Under the pieces are notes generated by a model. That model saw only the letters and a program-made list of their open reading frames with translations. It did not search any database and had not been told where the DNA came from. Positions 36,701-48,100 of a DNA stretch of 64,000 nucleotides are shown here, in pieces (position 1 is the first letter of the stretch; every line of letters starts with the position of its first letter). The stretch comes from Liriodendron chinense (lineage: Eukaryota > Streptophyta > Magnoliopsida > Magnoliales > Magnoliaceae), in assembly GCA_003013855.2 (NCBI GenBank), contig ML058405.1:2663976-2727975 (forward strand). The letters run 5' to 3'. Position numbers and translations under genes: made by a program.

Positions 36701-39700
36701 ACGAACTAGTCTCTAAGCTGAACATGCAAGACATCTATGCTCCAGCTTGAGGGGGAGTGTTAATGGTAGTGGCTATGGGCCTCTAGCCCACTTAGTCTTG
36801 GGATGTGTTGGGACTTGGGAACATAGTTTTTGCATAAGGGATATTTTTTCTTTTGTTTATTTAAGCACAATTTTGTAATTTCATCCATTTATAAAATAAT
36901 ATAAGAGAAAAGTGGGGAACGTGAGCCCTAGCTCTTAATTCCCTCTTCTCAAGTTTCTTCTCACCTTTTTCTCTTCTTTTCATCTTTTCTTCTACTTTTC
37001 TCTTTTCTATATCAACTTACACCCTAAGTGGGTGGATATCTATCCTTTTGCCAGGCAAAGTGGACCAAATGATTTTCCTAGGCTTTTTTACAATTTTTTT
37101 AGAATTAACAAATTTTATTAAGAAACCAACTTAACAAACTAAGACAGGAAATTACAACCCTAACAGCAACGAGACATTATAACCATCCAGCTCCTAAGGC
37201 CAGAATTCTAAAAAGCTATTGATGTTGTAGCTTGTCTAACAACCCATCCACAAAATCACTCCCATTACACTCCCCCCAAGAACCACCATCAAGACCATCC
37301 TCCAAACCGTCTTTCCTCCCCCCCCCCCCCCCCCCCCCCCCCCCAAAATGAAAGCCTAAATAGATTCTAGCACAACTCAAAGCATATGGAAACACGACAA
37401 GAAGCTATTCCAAACCTTCCTAGCAAAATGACAATGAATGAAAAGATGACCAACCAACTCAGCATCACACATACACATGACACATATTTACAAATATTTT
37501 GGGATCTAATTAGAGTCAACCTTTGTAGTTTCTTAGATGAATGCTAAGAGAGGGGCCACCTCTCATCGGAGATAGGGACATCATTTATAGCTCTCATTCT
37601 AAAGATTGAGGGGGCCAAATGTTTGCATGACTTCAAACCTATTAGTTTAATTGGTGGGCCATCTAAAATCATCTCAAAAATCTTGGATACAAGGTTCGAA
37701 AGGTCCTGGATAAGGTTATCTCGGATTCCCAAGGTGCATTCGTGGAGGGTAGGCAAATATTAGACAGTGCTCCAATTGCACACGAGTGCTTGGATTCGAG
37801 GCATAAAGAAGGGAAGAGGGGAAAGTATGCAAGCTGGATGTAGAAAAAGCGTACCACCACGTAAATTGGGGATTTCTTGATTACATATTAGGCAGTGCGG
37901 GATGAAGTCAAAGGTGGAGAAGATGGATAAAAGAATATGCCAATTCAGCTAGATTCTTGGTTCTGGTTAATGGTTCCCCTTAAGGTTTCTTCCAAGCATC
38001 GAGAGGGCTAAGGCAAGGGGATCCACTTTCACCCTTCCCATTCATGGTTGTAGTAGAAGCACCAAGTAAGATGCTCGATGAAGGATAGGAAATTGGCTTG
38101 ACCAATGGGTTTAAAGCAGTTAATGTTATGCCTCCAATTTCCCACCTCCAATTTGCCAACAACACTTTGCTATTTTGTGATACGAAAGCCATACGGTAGA
38201 TAGTCTACGGAAGTTGGTGAGACGTTTCAAGGTGATTTTGGGCTTCAAAGTAAATATTTCCAAAAGTGAATTATTCGAGGTGGGCACTTCTAGTGAAGAG
38301 ACAATTGGCGAAGGTTTTCAGATGTAAGGCAGGGACTCTCCAATCAACGTACCTTGGGTTCTGCTTGTGTATAGGCAAACTGGCCAAATATTTGTTGGAC
38401 AAGGTGATAGATATGGTGGAGCAAAAATTATCTAAGTGGAAAAGCAAACATCTGCCTTCAGGGGGCCGACAAACACTGACAAAAGCCGCTATGTCAAACT
38501 TACCGATTTATTATATGTCACTCTTTAAATGCCCAGCTTCGGTGATGGATGAGTTAGAGAGATTGAGAAGGAACTTCCTGTGGCAAGGCATAGAAGAGAA
38601 GCAAAAAATTCAACCTATTGAAGTGGGATGAGGAGTGCAATCCATATGGGAAGGGGAGAGCAGGGTCGAGAACATAGTACAAATGAATCAAGCTCTTCCT
38701 GGCAAATGATTATGGAGATTTGGCTCGGAGGAAGGAAAATTATGCAGAGAAGTGATAGCATGCAAATATGATACCAATGGGGGATGGTGGGTGAAAGGAT
38801 CATCCACTTACAAGATGTTTGGGCTGTGGAGGGGTGAATCATCTTTGATGAACATGTTTAAGGGAATCAGTTTTCCTAGGGAGACGGGAAAAGGACTTGT
38901 TTTTGGAAAAGGACTCATGGATTGGGGAAAGTATGCTTCTTTATGCTTGTCTAGCTTCGGCAAGAGTGGCTACGGATTTGGATGTGACCATCAATCGGTG
39001 TTTTACACATATTGGAGACTCAGTGGTCTGGTCTCCTCCTTGCCAAAGGAACTTACCAGACTAGGAGACAAAGGAATTCATATGCTTATTAGAGTAGCTT
39101 TGTGGTCTCAAATGGAGGCTAGGTTAGAAGGATTCTATGGTTTAGACGGAAAAATCAGAACGTTTCTCTGTCCATTCATTTTGTGAGTTGCTAAGGAACC
39201 CTTTTTTGTTAGATGGTAGCGGTCTTTTGTTCTTTTTGTGGTCTTCCAGAGTCCCACCTAAAGTGGAGGCATTTTACTTGGTTGGCATGAAGGAACAAGG
39301 TTCCTCCATTGATAATCATCAAAAGAGCATTAGCTATTCCCAATGGTTGTTTGATGTGTATAAATGTGGGAGAGATGGTGGATCATCTATTCCTCCATTG
39401 TCCATTTGCATGGAAATTGTCGGAGAAACTTACATCGTTTTCAGCATATCATGGGCGATGCCATTGCCTGGTTCGTTCATGGTTCTCCCACTAGCATGGT
39501 TGAGCAGTGGTGTAAGGAAAACAGAGATCTTGTTCCACAGGTTAATCATGATGACTGTATTTTGGATTATTTCAAGGGAGGAGAGAAACGATCGTTGCTT
39601 CCAAAATGAAACAGGGTCAGAGGCAGATGTATATAAGAAGGTTAAAATGAATGTAGTAGGATGGACTTCTTGCACCTCAGATTTTGGCCAAAATGATTGG

Positions 39701-42109
39701 CCGTTCCTAGTCAGGTTGTAACTGTTCTTATATTATTTAAGTTTTGGTGCTCCCAAGTCCCATCAATACATTGTCGTCTTTCAAAAAAAATAATGAAATT
39801 GCCAACATGTTACCTAAAGAGCATGTGGTAAGAACTGGCATATGTTAGGAATTTATCTTGTTTATTTTTTCGGATTTTAAGCAGAACTATTGTAATTCAT
39901 CAATAAGTAACATTTGAAAAATGTAAAAACCAAGATCATCAATGTCACCATAGCTGACAATAACAAATATGCTCCTAACAGACATGCAAATCAAGAATCC
40001 AGAACTTACCAAGAGAATGGCGCCAGTTTTGAAAGAACCAAGAGAGAGCATTTCTATTCCCTTCAAAACAAAATTGGCTAATTTTGTTAAATAATTTTTG
40101 CAGTAAATTTACCACAGAACCAGGTGACAAATATCAAAAAGTATAAACTTCCTAGAGCACCACAATCAATCAAGAAAATAAAGAGAAACTTGCAGATATC
40201 TTTTTGGCATAAGATATTACTTTTTTTTATAGATATTTTGACTGATATCTCTTGCATTAAGATATAAACTTCCTAGAGCACCACATAAGATATTACTTTT
40301 AACACAAGCCATAAGAAAGAAAAGGCAAAGACAAAAAGTAACACAGGGTCAGCACAAAAAATGAATATTAGAATAGCAGCTTTTTGTGAACAAGCGCAGG
40401 CAAACCTGAACACAGAATGCGAGCCCCAGTATATTGTTTGCCAGCCAATGCTTCTGTGAAGCATACCATGCACAGAAAAAAGTTCCTGGAATTGCCGCGA
40501 CAATCTGAGATTTTGTGAACTCTAGCTCCAGAGCTGTGTCAAAAAGGTATAAATATAATGCAAGAACAATGATCCACATATAGGTACAACAACAGGTCAA
40601 CTAAACCAGATCATAAGGAATAAAAAAATGAAAGACTTCCAAACATGTGGTCCATACATAACAGTGAAAGAAAAACCTATCAGCAACCCTCAAGAAATCC
40701 TAGTTGCCAGGCACTCGTACAGAACAGAAACAGTACATCAAGGGGTAGGGGTGGCAATGGGCTGTGCTAGGGCTGGGCCTCATCCTCTAAGACTTTGCCC
40801 TGTTCCAGCGCTGGCCCTAATTGGGCCAAAAAGCCTTGGCCCTGGCCCTACACAACTGGACCAGAGGTGGTCCCATTAGGGAAAGAGTGAATGGTTAAAG
40901 GTATGAAATGAGTCCAAATTTAATATATAAAAAAATTGGGATCTCTCCTCCGTCCACGAGGAGTCCCACCATATAAATGGTTTTGACCACAGAAACAAAA
41001 TCCGGGTCCAAAAGTGCTTTTAACGACATATGTACATTGAATGGCAACTGCTCACAAGTGTCCTTACATCATCCATTCCCTTTGCACAGAGTGGCGTACT
41101 TGATGATTGGACCAGGACATTCATCATTGGCCCTGGCCCTGCCCGGCCTAGACACTGGGTCAAGATTTCAAGCCCGGGCAAGTTTAGGGCCCCAAGCACT
41201 GGGCCTACAGGGCCAGGCTGCCAAGCGCATTGCCACCCCTACCTCAAGGCAAAAAAAGAAAGTTTCAGGTATGGTATATATGTAGATATGTATATATAAC
41301 GAAAATAACCCTAGTCTCAATAGCATTATATGACCATGGTATCCAGTTGTTGTAGGGCTTATGTGGTGCGTGCATGGCATCCAACCTGTCCAGTAGGTTA
41401 GCCTCAACATGATGTGCACCCAGAGTAAAAATAGGACAATTCAAACATTAGGTAGGCCACACCATAGAGAACAATTTGCAACCAGCCAAAATCCTCCAAG
41501 TTCAAGAGGTGGGACCCACGTGATATGTGTGAGCATCCAATTTGCCCTACCATCATGAGGTGACACCCCAAAAATCGGGCTGATCCAATCAACAGGTGGG
41601 GTTTTATACTGTTTTCTATGGTGTGGCCACCCAGATGGTCAGATTATAGTTGCACAAAGTGTGCAATGAAGCGGCAATAGAGTCGGGTGTGGGAGCGGGG
41701 AAGCGTCTAATTCAAAATGTTAGCAAGTGCTAAAGTACAGTCTTAGGTGTACATGCGATGCAATATATTTGAGTGTGAGACTGCTTATATCCAGTCATCT
41801 TGTGTGGCACGATACAATTGGAGATATGGAGATAATAATGTATCTTTTAGATTTCCTTTTATTTTAATATTGAACTGTATCTTTTGTAACAAGAATGATT
41901 ATAAATAAAGATGGTATACGAATAGAGGACATCATGAAATCCCCTTCTCTCTCCTTCCACCTTTTCCTCCTCTCCATCATCTTTTCTTAAGTTACATGGT
42001 ATCAAACTATACGCATGATCTTCTCCTCCCTCATTCCGTTCATATCCCCTCACTTTCTTCCTTTCCTTGTTTTGAAGGTCCATCAGCTCTCCCTTCTCCC
42101 TTGAGATTT

Positions 42110-42163
<54 letters not shown>

Positions 42164-45100
42164 CCCATCATCATCAAAGAAGAATCTTCTACCATATCTC
42201 CAAGTGTATGGCGCAAGAAAGGATGACCAATAATAAGTACTCTCACAATCAAACATACTGCATCACACATACACTGAAGACTGTTAACAGCAAGTATAAA
42301 ATGCTAGGAAGCAAGGGCAGGAGGATGAGTCTGTAGCACAACTTGAAGCAGGAGCATGACCTGGTTAGATGGATTGCATGTGCAACTAAGTGTTGGATCG
42401 GCCTATTTTGTGGTGTGTAAACATCATGGCAGGGTGCACCTGTTGAACAGGTTGATTGTCATACACATAACAAGTGGTCCCACAACAACTCCATACATGG
42501 TGGCTTATCAAGCTCAAGGCCGTAGGATCATACCCCATATATAAATACCCATGAAGTATTAAAGATACATATTTGTAAACCCCACCGGTTCCTCTAAAAG
42601 CACAAAACTCTGCCAACATTCCACATTTCAATTTCTATGTTCTAAGTAACACAATAATAATATATAGTCAAGTTTCTTCAATATGAAAGGGGAAAGGAAA
42701 GAGAAGAAAAGAAAAGCTATAGCAGTATTTGACGTAGAGGGTGTGGCTGACCTCTACATGATGAAGATGGACCAGCGGAAGGATCAGCGGAAGACCGCAT
42801 CAAAGGGGCCAAGTCAGAAGTTGCAGATGAAGAAACAGCCCCACCCAATCGGTCACCTGCTGCTCAGATCGGTCCCGACCGGTCTGAAAACCGGTCGAAT
42901 TTCCTGCAATCAAAGTCCAAACTCACTGGACTGTTTTGAATCTCAGCCGACCGGTCATGGTGAATGACGACTGACCCCGACCGGTCGCCCAGCCCGTCGA
43001 ATTTCCTGGCCAAACAAGTCTGAACTCTCTGGACTGTTTTGTGGCCAATCCGACCGGTCGTGGCCCATGGCCGACCGGTCGGCAGACACGCAGGATTTCG
43101 TACGAAACTTCTATTTTGAACTGTTTTGTTTCGTTTTTGCTTGGATTTCTTTCCTTTTGCAATTAGGACACCTAGGCTACGTGGTTTAGGGTTTAGGGAA
43201 CATATTAATATTGTTTTATTTTCGTTTTTGGATATTATTGAACCCTAATACAGCTTTCTTCAGTGAACTCCTTCTCTTGCTTGTGTCCTTCGAGTAGCCC
43301 CTTGAGAAATCAAGGAAGATCAGGCTGTCTTGCTCAATAGACCCGTGGATTCGGGTCGTTATTCCTACGAGAGAGACGGTGTTCCATCTCGCTTCGCTGA
43401 CGTCTGCGCCAGTATTTTATCTTTCTTTCATAGGTCTACATCCATTAAGATCTAATGCAGAGATCCATCAAGAGGCTATGGCAGCAGTTTCTATTTGGAT
43501 ATCAGGGTTGTCATGAGTTTTCAAGTTGAGATTAAGTTCTTTGTTGTTGTTGTTGTTGTTGTTGTTAGTTTTTTTTTTTTAAAGATAACCAAACTTTATT
43601 AGAAACTCGTAAAAAGCGAGGAAGAGCAACAAAAAGAAAGAAACAAGGAAAAATGGCAGCAAAGCTATAAAGCATGCAACTCCCAGTCCGACACAAGCCC
43701 TTTAACTCTAGCAATAACTTCTACATGACCCTCTGACTCATTACGGAAACAGCAACCATTTCTGGAACCCTAGATGACCCAAAAGATAGCCATGCTAATC
43801 AGCCTCCACGCCGGTTTGCTCACCTTGCCAACTCCTACTCAACTGACACCAGCCCACAATAATTCCTCAACTGACACCAGCATCACCAAATAAATGTTGT
43901 AGTTGGACAAGTGATCCCACACTTTAGTTGCAAATGGGCAGTGGATGAAAAGGTGATCGATCGTCTCTTTCGCCATACACATCAAACAAACATTGGGAAG
44001 GATAAGGGCTCTCCTCTGAAGATTAACGATGGTTAGGATTCTTTTCCTACCCACAAGCCACACAAACACCGCCACCTTGGGAGGGGCACCATAGAACCAG
44101 TGATGAAAGGGGTCTCCTTTGTTGTTTATACTTCAAAAATTATAACTTCATAATTAATTTAACTTCCTAACTTCATGCATTATAGCCTTGCCTTGTCAGC
44201 CTTAAAATTATATCAAAACATAACGTCTTTCATCTTTCTGATACAAATTGATTGAAAATTTCAGGTACTCCATACTCGTTCGCAAGGCCATGTGTACTTG
44301 TAAGGTACACGGACCAAAATGAACATCCCATTTTGGTTACCTTTTTAGTAACAACCACGAAGGCATCTGTTTCAACCACACAGACTGCAGTTACCAGGTG
44401 TGAAGGATCAAACATGGGTGCCTGGTAACTACGAACAAGACCAAAAACTGGCACAAGTGTTACTCTTGAAACTCTACATGCTTAAAAGTATTATAGGTGA
44501 CATCTAACCAATGTTCAAAATATCACTGATATTATTTGTATTGCACCTCGGTGATACAGATGTTGGAGGTAATAACACAGTTTACAAGTTATCGCCAATA
44601 TGATTGATAATATCACCTATATCTCAATAATATTGGCAATACCAGCAGTATTGCATTATTTCCTAAAAATTAGTGCATTAGAATTGCATTCATTAATTAA
44701 ATATTTTTGTCCTACAGCACATAGTTTGGAAACCTATACAATCAAAACCTATTATGTGAATCTTTGGGAAGAGAAGAAAAAAAAAACTATTATGTATGGT
44801 TTCTTGTACTATTTGAGTCCTACGTGTGTAATAAAGCAAACATACATAGCTACACTATTATCGTAGAATGAAACTTACAAACCCTACTATGAAACATCTG
44901 GAGGAGTGATTGAACAACATTAAGACATGAGACAGCTGTATCAGAAAATCAATTTGATTGATACCAAGAAGGTCAACCATTAAAACTATTTTCCTAATTA
45001 GCAGTTGATGGAGAAATGTAGGGAGTGGAGGAAGGATCCCCACATGGTCTTTGACCTAGAAAAAGCATTAGTATAGGGTCTTTAGAGAATAAATCCTGTA

Positions 45101-48100
45101 GGTCTTAGGAAAGGAAGGTCTCCCAAGAGGGCATATTGACATGATTAAGAATATGCATGAGCAAGCAGTAACAAATGTGAGGAACACTAGGTAAGAGGTA
45201 AGTGAGTTTCCAATTACTTTAGGCTTACACTAGGAGTCAGCACTGAGCCTATATCATTTTGCATTGATTATGGACGAGTTAACAAGGCATTCATGATTCA
45301 CCAAAAGAGTTCCTTTGGTGCATTTTCTTTGCAGATTGACATAGTTTTAATTAACAAGACGAGGGAGGAGATAAACACAAAGCTACAACTATGGAGGGAT
45401 GGTTTAAATCTAAAGGTTTTAAAAATACTTGGAATGCAATTTTAGTACCACTAGAAGTGGAAACAAGAAATTAGTTAAGATTGCTGACCAAGAAGTTCAT
45501 GTAGGAAAAGATAATATCCCAAGAAAAACATCAAAATTTTAAAAATCTCTTGAGAAATTCCCAAGCCAAGAAATCATTGACAACAAGATTTGTCACTATG
45601 TCAAGAAGTGTCCAAAAATGACCATTTATGGCATCTTGGGTGAATAATTCATGAGAGCAGAGAGATTGAGATGAATATTGCTCAGAGAAATAGAATTGGG
45701 TGAAGAAGTGGAGGTGTGCCTCTAGAATTTTATGTGATCACCACATACCAATCAAAAAGGATGCCAAGATGGAAGAGTGGCTAGATGAGGAAGGATAGAA
45801 TTATAAATGAATGTGTTCAAGGGAACTTGGGAGCAGCACCAAAAGTTATTAAGATGAGGAAAAGTAGACAGATGGTTTGGGCATGCGAAACGGAGACCAA
45901 AAACTGTAGCAATTAGGAGTGAGTTGGTTCAAGTTGAAGGCTCTAAAAGGGCAAGGGAGGGGCCCAAAAGGACGTAAGTAGAGGTAGTAAGAAAAGACTT
46001 GATGACCTGTTGTTTAACTGAGGATATGGTCCTTGATCGAGTGGAATGGCGGAACCGGATTCGCGTAGCAACCCTAAATCAGTTGGGATAAGTCTTAGAT
46101 GGAAATGATGATGAGTTATGGATGCAAGGGTTTAGTTAAAATTGATAACCGGATTCGCGTAGCAACCCCAATTGGTTGGCATAAATCTTAGATGGAAATA
46201 ATGACGATGAGTTATGGAGGCAAGGATTTAGTTAAAATTGATAGCCAGGAGATACCTGAAGGTTTTTGCTTCATTAATTGGTTCTATAAACCAAAAGGAT
46301 TGGGAGATTCATGACAGTGTTTCCAAAAGAATCAGAACTGGGTGAATTAAGTGAGGATGTGCCTCCAAAGGATTCGTGTGATTGCAGCATGCCAATGAAA
46401 CTAAAGGGAAAACATTCATTCAATCGGCAATTCTACACAAACGGCAATGGACAAGCGTCACAAAGAGGACGATGTTGATATGGATCTATGCAAGAAGGAT
46501 GGAATCAAGGAGGACATCTGAAGTAGCCTCAAAGTATCCCCAATAGGAAACAAAATGATGGAGAACTGAATGAAATGGTTCAGTCATGGGTGGCAAAACC
46601 ACAGAGAGTCCCAGTAAGGAGGGAACTCTGATTGGGAGTCGAAGGGCCTAAAAGCAACATTAAGGGAAGATAAAATGGACTTGGGTTGAGGAAGCGAGAA
46701 GGCATAGAAAGGCTTGTGCCCTCACTGAGTATAAGGCCTATGAATGACAGGCGAAACCGGAATTGTAAAGGCGGTAAAGATGACTGCTAAACAGCTAGGT
46801 ATCTAGGACAAGGCCTGTTCCCTTGCTGAGGATAATGCCTGGGACTGATGCTCGCGAAGCAGGAATTGTATAGATGGTAACGACAACGTCCAAACAGCTA
46901 GGACAAAACTATGATAATGACATAATAGAAGAAACAACTTCTTCACAAACACAAATCCCAAAGAACCAAATCTCTAAACCATTAAAGAAAGCAAAGAAAA
47001 CTGAAAAACAGAAGCATCTCCCAAACATTGATTCCCTATTCGTCGACCGAGTGGTGCACAATAACATGCTGAAAGTCGAACAAAAACGGCAATGTGATTT
47101 TAACATAACCAAATCGTACAAAACAGTGACACGATCCAAGAACAATCATTCCATGGGCGTGATAAAAAATTTGTAGTTCCAGAGATGTTTACTTCATGGT
47201 TTGGTAAATTTACATTTAGAATGCTTACTAAAATTAGCTTGCTTTAATGTGTCATGGTCATTAAGTTGTCGCATCAAGTTCATTTGTGTATTAACGCTTT
47301 TACTTTTTTACTATCAGTTTATAAATACTAGCCAAATTATAACTACAACTTTTTGGAACCACTGCTGTAATTTAGCAGGCTTCCACGTTCAATGCATGCA
47401 CACTTAGCCAGTAAAAGGATAGTCAGAACTACGTTAGTGTTACCTTCATGTAAGTGTTACATAACACTAATAGAACTCCTACGAAGTGACACCACAATAG
47501 TTTAAGGGATCGTGGAAATGAATGCAAGAATAGTTTTAAAAGTTAAATGCATTCAACTTCCCTAGATTGTTGTGAAATTATGCTTAACCCATTCACCTGA
47601 TGGCACTATAACACTAGATCACCTAGTAAAGCTGAAAACTCAAATATCCATATAAACCTCAAAAAGTAACCTATGGCATGGCATCCGTGAACAAATAGTT
47701 CATCCTATCCGCCATAGAATACAGAGAGAAGAGCAACCCAAAAACAAAAATAAGTAGAACCCATGGATCAGTGACAAATTGCTAGCAGAAAACATATGGA
47801 ACACAGGGCTCGCAGAAAACATATGAACCTAAGGTACTACAGACATCATGTTAGCAAATCAGTTCACAAAGTAACTGAGAGAACTGAGAGCCTTCTTTTT
47901 TCATAAAGTATCTGTGAGAACTAAGAACCAATTTGCTAGAAGAAAGCAAACAGGTACACAATGAGCATTTGACAAAATAAAGATGCAAAGAAAAGGAACG
48001 AGCACACATACAACGGAAATATGGAAAACGCCAGACAATGAGGTTCTCATTCCAGTGTTTTGGAAGAAAACGTCTGATCGCAGGTAACAACGTCGCGCTG

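Larger units (their letters stand above)
30861..37021 (+). mobile_element. Ty1-copia retrotransposon, complete but defective
   Basis: Flanked by a perfect 5-bp duplication CCCTA (30856-30860 and 37022-37026). The 5' LTR (30861-31702) is split by a LINE tail; the 3' LTR is 36758-37021. Next come a primer site similar to initiator tRNA-Met, gag with a CCHC knuckle, protease, integrase, RT and RNase H in copia order (integrase before RT), and a polypurine tract. Many stops and frameshifts; a GTAACGG element interrupts gag-pro. LTRs differ at many sites, so this is an old insertion. Confidence 0.9.
22568..37072 (-). mobile_element. L1-type LINE in pieces, host of four later insertions
   Basis: Minus-strand pieces: 3' end and C-terminus 22568-24410, RT 24697-25735, linker 26110-26392, endonuclease 29711-30860, ORF1 end 37022-37072. 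Interruptions: LINE tail 24411-24696, GTAACGG element about 25738-26110, solo LTR 26393-29710, Ty1-copia 30861-37021. The T-run at 22571-22580 marks the poly-A end. Protein order is colinear with plant L1 ORF2. Whether 37022-37072 is really ORF1 is inferred from the copia target duplication. Confidence 0.7.

Noticed and set aside
36744..36757. Purine-rich stretch as a ribosome binding site
   Set aside because: It is the copia polypurine tract directly before the 3' LTR, and the genome is eukaryotic.
44858..45043. 61-aa minus frame as a gene
   Set aside because: Reverse-strand shadow near the RTE remnant, with no recognised motif.
46874..47176. 100-aa lysine-rich open frame as a small host gene
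   Set aside because: No domain, no splice or expression support, low-complexity composition, and it starts within decayed RTE sequence.
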